A stretch of 64,000 bases of DNA, taken from NCBI GenBank assembly GCA_034769895.1, contig CM068372.1, positions 440,503,458 to 440,567,457 of the forward strand, read 5' to 3'. Of this stretch, positions 26,426 through 37,919 are shown piece by piece. Below the pieces are notes generated by a model. The model had not been told where the DNA came from, searched no databases, and was given only the letters and a program-made list of their open reading frames with translations. Position 1 is the stretch's first letter. Every line of letters begins with the position of its first letter. This DNA is from Magicicada septendecula. Lineage: Eukaryota; Arthropoda; Insecta; Hemiptera; Cicadidae. A program made the position numbers and the translations under genes.

Positions 26426-27479
26426 GCGCTTAGATAACAGTTTCGTCTCTCTTCTTCTTCTCAACCCAGAAGTAGATGGGCTTGCAATTTATTTGTTTCC
26501 CTGGACAGCCTCTTTATCACTACATACCTTCTTCCTTCTTTAACCCCATCCAAGTGCTCCTGCCTGGGCCTCCCCTCCCACTTCCTGCTCATTACCAATT
26601 TCTTGAGCTACGAGCCCCACACACTTCCCTACATCGTAACATGCATAATTGCTCAATGTAACCATGTATTACTTAGAATTGAGTGTATTCATTCAGAGAA
26701 CACTTTTTTTCTCTTGTTGAATACCCAACTAACTTATTATCTCCATAATATTGTATACGTGCGTGGCTTAACATATAGCCGTCAAACACTTTACTTCGTA
26801 ATTTTATTTTGCTAAAATAGTTTAAATTTTTATTACTTATAGGACATCTTTCTTGTACTTCAGTCGAGTTTTCTTTACTCCTGTTGAAGACTATAAGATT
26901 TTTTTCATCTATTTATTTGTCTTCATGTTGCACTCTATCAATTGTGGAAAGATTTCTATGCAGATCTGCTTCATTCTCAGTCATAACGTCTGTATCATTC
27001 GCGTGATTTTAACGTGTCTACTCGTTTCTACAGCAGCTTGCCTTCACCACTAACTCCATAATTTGTCAAACGATGTGATTTTTACGCTAAATCGTGATTT
27101 TCAAGTTTAATACAAACTCGTAATGAAAATTTATTTATTTATGTTGTGTTTAATGTATTGAAAATATATTACGTATTAAAAAGTGATCACGGAAACAATT
27201 TACGTCCATCGCTGTTCGCAGTATTTATTAACAAACAAATTGTGAAATTAGGCCAAATATCGATTGGGATGCGTTGGCATATCCCAACCCTCCCTCTCCC
27301 TATTGCCTGCAGCTGTTGTGGGGTAGTGGTTACGCGTTTGTTTGGTCCCCCCCCCAGCACTGATTCAGTTGATCCCCCCCCCTTAAACTGCGGAGGCATT
27401 CATCGTTCGCCCATTTTTGTCCACTGCAGTACACGGGCCACCCTTAAACTGTTACTTATCCCAAGAGTGAAATAAAAAA
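26426..27479. other. unassigned AT-rich stretch
   Basis: No family recognised except a tRNA-like head at 27311-27345: GGGGTAGTGGTTACGCGTTT resembles an RNA polymerase III A box as found at SINE 5' ends, with no B box or body following. C-runs lie at 27348-27355 and 27374-27382. Confidence 0.3.
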
Positions 27480-28290
27480 CCAAAGGCATTAAGATTAATG
27501 GAAGGCGCGTTCGTAGTATCCGCTTTCCAGATGACATAGTAAAAGTTGCAGACTCTGTAAAAGATATGAAGTTAATGTTAGAAATCTTGTCAGAAACCTC
27601 TAGGGAAACTAAAATTAAAGATTAACAAAAAAAAATAAATAAAAACAACCGTGATAGGGAGGAAGAAAGAGACTGTAAAACTTGATATTAAATTGGGTAA
27701 TACAGTTTTAGAACAGGTTGAAAATTTTTGCTACCTGGGGAGCACCGTCACTTGTGAAAATAGATATGGGACAGAGATTAATAAAAGAATAGCTCTAGCA
27801 GAGCAGGCATTTCAGAACAAAAGGAATTTACTGTACTTACAAATAATCACTACAAGTATGGAGGTAAGGAAAAAGTTTGCAAAAAAAAATTTGTTGGGAC
27901 TGTCTTAACTTATGAGCGTGAGACGTGGACCCTCGGCAAAATAGAAAGGAGGAAGCTGGAAGCAATGGAAATGTGGGCATGGAGGAGAACGACGAGGACG
28001 GGTTGGATGGATAAGAAAACTAATGAGCAAGTCCTGGCAGAAGTGAACGAAGATGGATCACTTTTAAAAATGATTGGAAGAAGAAGTGCAAAATTGATCG
28101 AGCACGTGTTACGACACAGTGAATTCTTAAGTAGAATTTTTTAAGGAAAAACAAGCGGACGACCAAGAGCAGCGTTCTTCAAAGACCTGGGAAAGGAGAT
28201 GAACTTCCTATCGCACTGCGATTTAAAGAGGACAATGCTGGAGCGGGAGAGACGTAGCTAACTCGACAGGGCCTGGCCCTTAGATGATGA
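27480..28290 (+). mobile_element. RTE-like LINE ORF2 remnant
   Basis: Reads GIKINGRRVRSIRFPDDIVK, where the catalytic FADD has become FPDD (27524-27535). Next come VENFCYLGSTVTCENRYGTE, a frame-shifted YERETWTLGKIERRKLEAME, MWAWRRTTRTGWMDKKTNEQ and GKTSGRPRAAFFKDLGKE. It ends in a GATGATGATGA tail near 28283. Domain order is correct for the RT palm through C-terminus. Several indels and stops, plus the lost catalytic residue, make it inactive. Confidence 0.85.
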
Positions 28291-29387
28291 TGACTTTATC
28301 ACAAGCTCTGTTAATATTAAAGAGTGTGAGACTTAAAAATAGTGGAGACACTAGCGCTGGGTCAAGACAGGTTTGCTCCAGAAGAATAATTATTTTTTCC
28401 CTCCAGAACTGAAAGAGTTAATAAAAAATGCATAACAGATGTGGTAACATGACCCAAACATAGAAGTTAATGATCGTGTGTTGAGAGTCGACTCAGGTAC
28501 GTTAGTATCTATCACCGAACACCGATTTCCCACAAAAATTCCCATATCGGCAGCACTGTATTGGGTATAATAAACGCCAGTCAGGAACGGACGCGCTCAC
28601 CGCTACCAGGCTGGGCAATCTACATTTCACGTGTTGAATGTGATAAATTAAAAAGAAAAAAAAAGAAAGAGAGAGAAAGAAAGAAACATTAAGAAACGAA
28701 AATCGGAAATAAAGAAAAGGTCAGTCAAGAGTCGTGCCTGTGGCCGCACGGCGGCGGCTAATCGGTCGACACAACGAAACGCCAGTCCTACCGCTCTGCC
28801 CGCTCACTCTGTCTCTTTCTCGCTCTGTCTAATAACAAAACCTGTATTTATATAGTTTGCCAAAGCCATTCGCACGTATCCGAGAAACCCACCTACCCTG
28901 CCCTGGGTAATGTTGATTAAATTTCGTACACACACACACATTTGCGTGGTTTTAATGGTGTTGTTCAATCGAAAAAACTGTACTTTAATGGAAAACGCAC
29001 ACCATACTGTGTGGAGGTAACCTAATGATGGGGTAACAACAGCATATGTGAGCCGCGCAGCGCCGGTCCCGGTGCAAACTCGATCCCATCTCTCACTGAC
29101 TTAAATAATTATACCCTTAATACGACGTATATATCTGTATTTATATGTGTACGTGCATGTGATATATATATATATATATATATTTATATTTATAAGTAAT
29201 AAGGGACACAGTGTGTTCTTGTGTTTAAAAAAGGAAGGTTTTTATTCAGAGTGTGACTGGTGCAGTGACTCGTGTGTTGGAAACGTAGCAATGAAGACGA
29301 GGATGATACAAGAAGCTTGTGAGTGCGTGATAACAAGGAGTGGCAGGTAAACAAACGGGTGATACCGTTTACTGAAATAAGAAAATA
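28291..29387. other. unassigned stretch
   Basis: Repeat-poor. It has a purine-rich run at 28650-28690, a GC-rich segment at 28735-28800 and short (CA)n and (TA)n runs at 28931-28940 and 29162-29183. No gene recognised. Confidence 0.4.
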
Positions 29388-29398
29388 ATATTCTGGAA

Positions 29399-29537
29399 GG
29401 TGGTGTGAACATTGGGAAGAATGGCAGTGCTAGCAATGGGATATAGACCGGTGGGGAAAAGAGATGTAGGACGGCCGAGAGCGAAGCGGGTCCCGGAACA
29501 GGATCAGGATAGAGCCTGATCCTTGAGGATGATGATG
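29399..29537 (+). mobile_element. LINE 3' tail with 11 bp target duplication
   Basis: Encodes LAMGYRPVGKRDVGRPRAKR then VPEQDQD and a stop, the extreme C-terminus of an RTE-like ORF2, followed by a short (GAT)n. The direct repeat ATATTCTGGAA lies at 29388-29398 and 29538-29548. It is a very short, 139 bp, 5'-truncated insertion. Confidence 0.8.
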
Positions 29538-29869
29538 ATATTCTGGAACAATAGGAACGGGGTAGTTTCAATAGACAGGATGTTGAACCTATAGGTTCAG
29601 ATGGTACTGTTCAAGTAGTTTTGAAGAACACCAGTATTCGGAAAGCGCCAAAACTGGTCTGTATTGATCCGGAACTGCTAAAATATGGCTCGTACTGCAT
29701 TATTTGAGACTGATGACTCATTATAGACATCGTTTGTTGTGGTCGGAATTCCCAGTGGCTGGGAGGCCAGCAGAGGTTGGACCTTGTGCGGAAAGCGGAC
29801 GCACTACAACCTCTTTCTGAATACGTATGAGATAAAAAGCTCATGTTTTAGTCCGTTATTTTACTGGCA

Positions 29870-30383
29870 CATACGTGTGGAGTGTTGCCCTATACGGGAG
29901 TGAATCTTGGACAATTGGAGAAAGTGACAAGAAAAGACTCCAAGCATTTGCTATAGAAGAATATTCAAGATAAGCTGGAGGGAGAAGACAACAAATGAGG
30001 AAATCTTTAGAAGAGCTCAGGAGGAGGAGAGCTTTCTACGAAATTTAAAAGGCAGAAGAGCTAAGTTTATAGGGCAAACGAATGAGAAAGTCTTTAGAAG
30101 AGCTCAGGAGGAGAAGAGCTTTCTACGAAATTTAAAAGGTAGAAGAGCTAAGTTTATAGGGCATATACTACGGCACAATGGATTGGTTAAGAGAATAATA
30201 GAAGGAACAATTGAAGGGAAGAATCACAGAGGACGACCTCGTTTAGACTACATGAAACAGCTTATAGTTGTTATGGACTGCACATCATATTGTGAGTTGA
30301 AAAGAAAAGCAGAGAAGCGTGAAGAATGGCGAGCTGCTGCCAACCAGCCTATGGGCTGCTAACCTAGAAGGTGGAAGAAAGAG
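29870..30383 (+). mobile_element. RTE-like LINE 3' end with target duplication
   Basis: Encodes YVWSVALYGSESWTIGESDK, KRLQAF, then after a frameshift NEEIFRRAQEEESFLRNLKG, RRAKFIGHILRHNGLVKRII, GRPRLDYMKQL and a natural stop after QPMGC. The direct repeat ATTTTACTGGCA at 29858-29869 and 30384-30395 is the target-site duplication. An 87 bp in-frame tandem duplication lies inside. Confidence 0.85.
29991..30164 (+). repeat. 87 bp tandem duplication inside LINE
   Basis: Unit 1 is 29991-30077 and unit 2 is 30078-30164, with only a few differences (for example GGAGGAGGAG versus GGAGGAGAAG). The unit is 29 codons and keeps the reading frame. Confidence 0.9.
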
Positions 30384-30489
30384 ATTTTACTGGCATCGTG
30401 TACTGTTCTCGCTTTTTGATAGTTTGTTTAATTTCTTATAACTCGACATTTATAGTCAGCTAGTATCATTAGTAGGCTGTACCAAATCA

Positions 30490-30950
30490 TTATTGGGCCA
30501 ATTCTTGGAGTACTGTTCAGTGATTTGGCTATATAAGAGGGACGACACAGAGCAGAAGATTGAGGCAGTTCAAAAACAACTTTTTTCTTATTTACAATAT
30601 CGTGGCGTCAGAGGTTTTCTTCTTATGAGACCGTCATTGAACATTGGGGGCATCCTGACCCTTAACAAATACAAGAGTTTTACAGCATGTGCTATTTATA
30701 TGTAAATATGCTGTCCTGTTTATTTAACAATATGCTACTGTTATTGGTAGGATTGCAGGATGAGTCAGTTTTTTTTGGTATCCACAGTCTTATTGAGATA
30801 CATATCTCTAGATACCTTTCACAGTACCTTACGGTAAGACACAGAAGGCATGTTTTGTTCAGATATTGGCTTCGTTGGCGAGGTGAGCAGTTTTTTGTGA
30901 CAGTGAACTTGTTGACGTTTTCAATCAGAATATTAATGCTTTAGGAAGAA
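30490..30950 (+). mobile_element. LINE RT C-terminal remnant (Jockey/CR1-like)
   Basis: Reads QFLEYCSVIWLYKRDD, then KIEAVQKQLFSYLQY, matching the L-E-Y-x-S-x-V-W...I-E-x-V-Q-x-R-x x-R-x-L segment in Jockey/CR1-type RTs. It continues with LTLNKYKSFTACAIYM and, in another frame, HISRYLSQYLTVRHRRHVLF, the usual C-terminal R-x-x-x-h-F block. Decayed, no tail visible. Confidence 0.6.
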
Positions 30951-32453
30951 AGATATAGAGATACTGGATACGAATAAATAGCTAGACTTCGATTATAATA
31001 TCTGTCCAGTGTGCCTACACACTTTATAATTGCTTACATACTAAATATTCGTGTTACTTATTGTTTTGTTCAGAATATCTCTACGCCAAAGAGACGAAGC
31101 TAGTATGAAAAAAATTCATACTAATGTTACATTTATTCTCGTGTGTTATGCAGATAATATAATACAGTACAGATTATAATAACAAATTATATATTATACT
31201 AGCCACCAACTTGGTAAATTTTGAAAAATCTAATTATATTGTGTTATAACCCTCAGAGTACAGAGTGGCTGATAAGCCATATAGTACTTTTTGTTAATGT
31301 GATTTCGGAGATGATTTTGTTTGTAAAATTGTTTTTATTCTCATTCACTCTTGTGGCTTACTGTTATGTTTTTCGTATTTTGTTGCTTCTCTGCTATGAG
31401 AAGCAGAGAAGCAACAAAATACGACATATGAAGACTGCTAACACAGATAAAATTGCTGTTATGTTTTTATTATATATTTCTGATTTGTTTTTCTAGTACG
31501 TGCACTCTAAATTTCATTGCCTGAGTTTCGCAACTGATTTGTTTAACCAAAATGGAATCAATAGTTTAAAAATTATAGTATAGTATTAAATTCTTAGTAA
31601 TAATATTAAATTATATTTAACAATAATATTATAATTTGTAGGCCTAATATAAAATTATGTCAGTTTGTTTACTCCTAGTGAAAACTTAAATTAGTATTCC
31701 GAAAGGGAGACAGGCCTATTACAGTCTATTGTTTCTTATTTTCTTTTAAACAGTAACAGCTTAACAAAGTTACAGTATAAAGTAACGCTGTTAATACATT
31801 TGGTTTCAATTTAGTTCTTGTAAAAAATTATATAATATTGGTATATGTACCTTCTTCTGATATTTCCTATCCGTTTCGGATGTCGGATATCATACAGACT
31901 ATTTTAACTTTCTGCACTGCTGCACGGAATAAGTCAGTCGTATTCATGCCAAACCAGGTCCTTAAATTTCTCAGCCATGATATTCTCAGTATATGTGTAA
32001 TAAATATGTAATAACAGATTTTTGTACGTGTTATTTTTTTTGGAACGGTTTCGTTTGTACGTGTTATTTTCAAATACTAGTTTAGCACACCTCTATATAC
32101 AGTACACCCTCTTCACATCAGAATATGGTCAGTCGTTTTATCTGTTAAATAGGACTCTTCAAGAACGTTGAGAAGTTTACAAGAGACGTGGAAGCGGAAG
32201 CCATCGTTTAAGAAAGAAAAAAAAATGTTAGTTTTCGAAAAATAAAAGTTTATGTTCAAACACCATTATTCTATATTCTGTTAAATAAAAGTGTAATTAA
32301 TTTGTATTCTGTAAATTAAAAAGTGTTACATTAAAATAATATAATCTAACGGTTAGCAGTTCTAAGCGTAATGACAGGCAAAACACGTGAATATGAAACT
32401 GCATAATTGAACATAAAACCATTGATTAAAAAAAAACGGAGTGTATGAAGGCC

Positions 32454-32455
<2 letters not shown>
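30951..32455. other. unassigned very AT-rich stretch
   Basis: No gene or TE family recognised. It includes a perfect hairpin at 31373-31424. Confidence 0.4.
31373..31424. repeat. perfect 23 bp hairpin
   Basis: Arms 31373-31395 and 31402-31424 are exact reverse complements with a 6-base loop (ATGAGA). It could be a recent local inverted duplication. It is miRNA-precursor-like only in being a hairpin; a perfect stem this short is not typical of one. Confidence 0.9.

Positions 32456-32503
<48 letters not shown>
32456..32503. repeat. (TA)n microsatellite
   Basis: About 24 TA units, uninterrupted. Confidence 0.95.
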
Positions 32504-32505
<2 letters not shown>

Positions 32506-33399
32506 CTATATATATGAATAAATTACAATTAGAAACAAGGAGCGAGCCAGAACTGCGATTTATCTGTCGTTTGTTCTCGTAATCGTCGTAATATACGATG
32601 TCGCGTACAGTTGGCATTGTTGTAAATATCACGGCCTTCTGGAATAAATAATAAATATAAAAACAAATTCACGAATGAACAAAGTTTCATTGGACAAAGT
32701 AGCAGTGGTAGTAGTAGCAATAATGTAAAAGCGAGGGGGCAGCAAATACAGAGGTTATCAACACCACTGTCAAACAAACAATACTATCGCAATCTGCCAG
32801 ATATTGTATTACGTGGTAGAGATAATAACTCGCGCTCCGACTGGGCGGTACTGTGTCCACCGGCCGGCCGCCGCTGCTCTGATCACGTCAAAAACATCTC
32901 TGTCCAACCGCTATCTTATCTCTGCACAGTCGATGAACACCGACGATTTAGAATGTTTTTTTTTTAGAACCGTGAAGGTACACTTCTGCTTGCAAACCTG
33001 ATCAGAAAAGTTTGGTTCCCGTATCCTGAAGTCTGGTATTCTGTTAGTTTATGGTTATAACGTTCTGTGTTTTGTACATACAATCATCGCCATCTACACG
33101 ATGTAACTACGCATTTCCAATGCTTTAGTCGTTATCTTCTTTGAAACCCCTATTCGATGAATACATTTCATCTGTGAAATCCTTCTGCCGAACCATCTTT
33201 ATCGTAGTAATTTTTCTTAGTCGTTTCGACCCTCCCAAATTAGTTGTTTTTAAAAACTGAGAGTTGAAATATTGTTATGTCTTTTAACAACGACCTTCGG
33301 GGTCTAAAATTCGGAAAACATTCGGACGGAGTTGGTCCGGCAGGACGTTTCCCATCAGATATGCTTGGAAACCCTCTTTCGAGCCCTTCTGACTCATGA
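32504..33399. other. unassigned stretch
   Basis: Repeat-poor. GATA-type motifs (AGATAATAA, CTATCTTATCT) lie at 32819-32920 around a short GC-rich core. No coding region recognised. Confidence 0.35.
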
Positions 33400-33850
33400 A
33401 GGGAATTGAGAGTAATGCGTCACTTCGCTCTACTCGTCCACTTCTTCTGTCTGTCTCTCCCCTCCCATTCCCTTACACATTCAACCCTGCGACACCCACC
33501 CATAACCCTGAAGTCCCCAATAAACTATTGGCCTTTCCATCTCGTCCTTGGCCTTCCTTTTTTGTCCTTAAATTTTACCACCTCCATCAACAGCCATGTA
33601 CCATTTTGTGTCTTCAGGTGTCCGAACCATCTTAACCTTACTGCTTTCATGTACCTTGTGTTAATTTTTCCCTTCGACTTTCTGCTTCGTGGGCTTGTAC
33701 ACTCCTTCTTCTACTTTCTTCAGTGGTATGTCCAGCTCGCTAATCTTCTCTCAGATTTCCAGTCTCTCTTCATCAATAGACAGATAGACAGAAGTTGCAC
33801 GGGCGTCATAGCGTTCTGGTGTGTATTCTTTGTCTGGGTCGCAGCCTATG
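33400..33850 (-). mobile_element. RTE-like LINE 3' remnant
   Basis: The minus strand reads YMKAVRLRWFGHLKTQNGTW then KFKDKKGRPRTRWKGQ. These are the R-W-x-G-H-h and G-R-P-x-x-R-W blocks that close LINE ORF2. The long plus-strand frame here (33406-33960) is its antisense. Upstream minus-strand residues are not recognisable. Confidence 0.6.
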
Positions 33851-34214
33851 AGTGCCAGTTTCTTAGCGTGCAGCGCGGTCATGTGTTCGTAGAAAACCCA
33901 CAGATATTATGCGGGCCCCTTTGCACGATGGACGTATTGGTAAAGAAATGCAATATATAGTCTACTCCGGCCTGAATGTATGCCTGGAGTGTAGCTCCGT
34001 GGTTCTCTTAATGTTCACCCGCAGCAGCTTAGTTCTGCGTTAGACGTCGGCCGGATCGTCGAACTGCCATGCCCAGGAGAACTGCTTCTGCAAGGAGGCA
34101 CTTACTTTGCGGTCTCCAGTGCTTAGGACGACAGCAGAGCTGAAGCGCCTCGAGACGTATCAGGAAAGAGTTCATTTGCACGTGCGGTACACATTATCTT
34201 CGTTGTATAATGTT
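33851..34214. other. unassigned stretch
   Basis: Nothing recognised. Relatively GC-rich between 34010 and 34170. Confidence 0.35.
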
Positions 34215-34450
34215 AAATCGATCTTGTGGGATTTCGCTGTGGCCTGCTATCGATCGTGCAGGAAAATTAGATGAAATTACGTCAAAAATCTACCTGGCAC
34301 TCACTAGCGAGCGTTGACCGAGTGCGTTAATGTGTTGGTTGCCCTGGTACAGTCTGTAGAACTTTCGGGGACAGAGGGGGATTTTTATAGTGGCGTTCAG
34401 ACAACGGACACAGAGGTCGTTGTGGATGATCTGGTCGAAGGTAAAATAGC
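34215..34450 (+). repeat. dispersed repeat shared with 56.9 kb (unclassified)
   Basis: Shares with 56865-57085, in the same order, GCCTGCTAYCG, CTGGCAC, GCGTTGACCGAG, ACAGTCYGTA and GTGGSGTTCAG-ACGGACA. No recognised protein or ends. Confidence 0.45.
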
Positions 34451-36079
34451 GAGTTCGGATATCCAACGTAAGTTGGTTGGCAGCTGCTTTATACTCTTCT
34501 CCATTTCTATAACTTATCAGTTTTGATAAATTATAATACTGTTCCAGATTTCTTTGTTTTGAGAGACAATTGTGCAGTCCAAAGAGGAGAAAGAAAGTTG
34601 TCTGTCAGACTTATTGAAGTATCCTTGGATAAAATGGACTGTGCTGAGCTCTTGGTCTGTTATTTCTTTTTAATTATTTTTAGTCTCCATATTTCTTGAT
34701 TTTTTATACAGTATCGTCCGCTTTATGTGCAGTGGGTGGTACATGCATGTCTTCCTAATCGGCCGAGGTATAGTTATATTGGATAAACTCATATTTTCAT
34801 ATTCCTTTTGAATTCTTATGGTTGTCACATTTTTCTATCTGTAGTACGTTTCCATTAACATACACGCTCGCGCGCATGTGTGTTATTGAACGAGCGAAAC
34901 GAAGACGTGTGCCCATTAGGCATTTGTCTGTCTGTTTATCTTTTGGGGGTTTGTCTCACGGTAACTTTTGAACGTATCAACTTGGCATGCCTCTCTATTC
35001 TTTTATCCTATAAAACTTTGTTATTGATAAATGTGAGGGAGGCAGACATAATTGTGGGGGTCAAAAGTGTGACAAAATCCCAAAAGCCCATGTGAGGTAT
35101 CAAGTTAAAGGTAAGTTAAACCACAATTTGAATTTTGAAAATTCGTTTTTGAAAATTTTAAAATTTTTGGACAATAAGGCCTAAAAAACGGGTGAAAATT
35201 TTGATAAAATCGAAAAAATTCAGAAGTTTTGGAAATTTCAAATTTTCGGACTCAGAACCCAGAAAAGAGTTAAAAATTTAAGGAAAAAATAGGAAAATCG
35301 AACAGAGTGTCAGACTAAAAGAAATTGTAACCCAAATGAGAATTTTAAGATATTAGTGTTTTTTGTTATAATACAAAAAAAAATTGTAGAGTAACCGGAA
35401 TTTTTGTAATTTTTCCCATAATTTAAAAATTATGTAATATGGAAATGTTATTATATAATAATAAATGTATTTCGTTCAAAAACCTCGAGTGAGTTCTGCA
35501 GCTCAGGGAGAATACTAGTTATTTTAAAAACATCTGTACAATTGATTACTTTCAAATGATGTCTCTTCTGTTTTACCCTCTACTGGTAATTGTTTGATTT
35601 GGTTGCCACTAGCATATTAGGCCTATCACAGATAACTACAATTTCTAATTTATGCACACGTTTACGGTCTCTCCCCCACACACACACGCGCGCGCGCATA
35701 TCGCTTGACGCAGTTTACTATCGTGCTGATTATTTACGTGCAAGCGTAACGATTACGATCATACAAAGGACGCAGTCACGCTGTGTATGTATAGGATACG
35801 TTGATTAGATAATGTACTCGGTACCATCAAAGCCTCCAGTTTCCTTGAAATGAATTCAATAATGTTTGCAGTTTTTCTCTTGTTTACCTTCGATGTGTGA
35901 ATCATAAACAACGCTATAGAGTTGTGTCACGAGCAGCCTTATGACAAGGTTAGTTCTTATTTTGCAGAGAAGAAAATATCGCATATAACATCGAAAGAGG
36001 TTCTTTTTTTTTTTAAATTATCCACATATTTATTATTGAAATTAGAACTGTGTAACAACGAATTAATTGTTTGGAGTGT
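34451..36079. other. unassigned AT-rich stretch
   Basis: From 34900 to 35290 the base pattern (TCTGTCTGTTTATC, then A/T-rich AAAATTTT strings) looks like a decayed DNA-transposon end, but I cannot name it. A CACACACACGCGCGCGC run lies near 35679-35697. Confidence 0.3.
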
Positions 36080-36664
36080 AGAATGGTCAGGGGCGGACTG
36101 GTATCCCTGAGGGCCCTCGGCTGGAACCAGTCAAGGTACACACACAACCTTCAGCTACACACACAAACACGCACGCGCGTATTTGTGTGCGTATACTTTT
36201 TTAAAATTTTTATTTACTCTTTATAGATACAGGGTATGTAGGCCTACAGTATTTACATAAGTGACCGTTTCAAAACAAGACATACGGGACAGTTTATTTT
36301 ATTATTTGGACTTTAACATAACTAGCTTTAAAACCGTAATTACCTATGTCAATGATATAGGCTATATAGGGAAACTTACCAATAAATACTACTGGAAATA
36401 ATCACGCTATTCATTCAAAGAAACTTGCAGTGCAGATTTAGAAGTAATATAAAATCGTCAAATAAAAATTAAATCTAAAATGTAATTTATCTCAAAGAAC
36501 TAATAATATAAAGTAATATATAAATCCACACAGGAAAAAAACAACTTAGGAATTTCGAAATCATTATCCTGTAAAATTATAAAATCTAGTACTTTCATGC
36601 TGAAAACCCAAAGAAGAGTAATATCCTAATAGCAGAAGAAGTAGGAGAAAAGGTTTTTAATACC

Positions 36665-36669
<5 letters not shown>

Positions 36670-36701
<32 letters not shown>
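36670..36701. repeat. (TA)n tract left of PLE
   Basis: About 16 TA units immediately before the palindromic PLE. A matching tract lies on the other side at 37589-37622, so the PLE may have inserted into a (TA)n array. Confidence 0.9.
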
Positions 36702-36703
<2 letters not shown>

Positions 36704-37585
36704 CATTTAATATTTATACATAAATTTACCTCAAGATGTTATTTTTCTATTTGGAACATGTTTCGGGTACTATTTTGTACCCATCCTCAGCCTTCCGGTT
36801 TTTTTGTCTGGTGAAGTACATATGTGTTGTTGGTTGACTATTGTGGCTTCCTGTTGGCTTCTGGTATTTCAAGTTGGTTTTATTGTGTGTGATTGTGGTG
36901 TATGTGTAAGTTTTTTGTGTATTTTCAATGTTGAGTGCTTTGAATATTGTGTCATGTTTTGTATTGATTTGTATTTGTTCAGGTATTAGTTTGTTTTCTG
37001 TTTTATGTTTGTATATTTGTAAATTTTCCCATATGTTCATTATGGTGCCTTTGTGTGGTATATGTTTTATTAGTGTTACATTGGTTATGTCTGGGAATTC
37101 ATGTCCTGTGTTTATTGCATGTGTCCTGTAAATTGCATTTACAGACATAACCAATGTAACACTAATAAAACATATACCACACAAAGGCACCATAATGAAC
37201 ATTTGGGAAAATTTACAAATATACAAACATAAAACAGAAAACAAACTAATACTTGAACAAATACAAATCAATACAAAACATGACACAATATTCAAAGCAC
37301 TCAACATTGAAAATACACAAAAAACTACCACATACACCACAATCACACACAATAAAACCAATTTGAAATACCAGAAGCCAACAGGAAGCCACAATAATAA
37401 TAGTCAACCAACAACACATATGTACTTCACCAGACAAAAAAAACCGGAAGGCTGAGGATGGGTACAAGATAGTACCCGAAACATGTTCCAAAAAAGGGAA
37501 AAAATAACATCTTGAGATAAATTTACTTATAAATATTAAATGTATTATATACATCAAGAAACGGACTGTAGCAGAAAGTGACTAA

Positions 37586-37588
<3 letters not shown>
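36702..37588. mobile_element. Penelope-like snapback palindrome, copy 2
   Basis: Two PLE 3' ends are joined in inverted orientation. The left arm (about 36709-37093) and right arm (37142-about 37545) are near-perfect reverse complements of roughly 385-400 bp, separated by 48 bp. Each arm encodes NIWENLQIYKHKTENKL, IQINTKHDTIFKALNIENTQ and THMYFTRQK, the PLE C-terminal tail also seen in copy 1. The tips carry CTGAGGA...GAAACATGTT on both sides. The minus-strand 215-codon frame (36747-37394) joins antisense of one arm to sense of the other and is not a real protein design. Confidence 0.85.

Positions 37589-37622
<34 letters not shown>
37589..37622. repeat. (TA)n tract right of PLE
   Basis: About 17 TA units directly after the PLE palindrome. 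Confidence 0.9.
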
Positions 37623-37625
<3 letters not shown>

Positions 37626-37761
37626 TTTCATGGGTCGGGGTCCCCTGAGCCTCCTCGGGGCCGGGGGCCCTCGGCGATTGCCGACCAGCCGACCTGGCCA
37701 GTCCGCCCCTGAGAATGTTTGTGTAGAGATATAATGACTGAGTGAATCATAAAACAGAATA

Positions 37762-37856
37762 TGTTATGAGAACTTCGGCTTGCGGGTCCAACGTTGTTTA
37801 CACTGTGCAGTTACAGTATACACCCGTACACCCTGGCAGCCGAAGTTCTCATAACA
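37762..37856. mobile_element. 95 bp MITE-like inverted repeat
   Basis: Perfect 19 bp terminal inverted repeats, TGTTATGAGAACTTCGGCT and its complement, at 37762-37780 and 37838-37856. No coding, no certain target duplication, superfamily unknown. Confidence 0.55.
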
Positions 37857-37919
37857 CTGAAGCCGGCCGTGATAGCCTCTGACAGAATAAAACGGAAGGT
37901 TTTTAAATTTATAGATTAG

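Larger units (their letters stand above)
36088..37711. mobile_element. non-autonomous hAT-like element hosting a PLE
   Basis: The ends CAGGGGCGGACTGG (36088) and CCAGTCCGCCCCTG (ending 37711) are perfect 14 bp inverted repeats. The flanks AGAATGGT (36080-36087) and AGAATGTT (37712-37719) form an 8 bp target duplication with one mismatch, as for hAT. There is no transposase. Internally, the GGGCCCTCGG end motif is followed by AT-rich DNA, a (TA)n tract, the PLE palindrome and another (TA)n tract. Confidence 0.75.

Noticed and set aside
33406..33960. 184-codon plus-strand frame
   Set aside because: It is antisense to a minus-strand LINE C-terminus with recognisable RWFGHL and GRPRTRW blocks.
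36747..37394. 215-codon minus-strand frame, the second longest in the window
   Set aside because: Its N-terminal half is antisense of one PLE arm; only the C-terminal half is PLE protein. It is a product of the palindrome.
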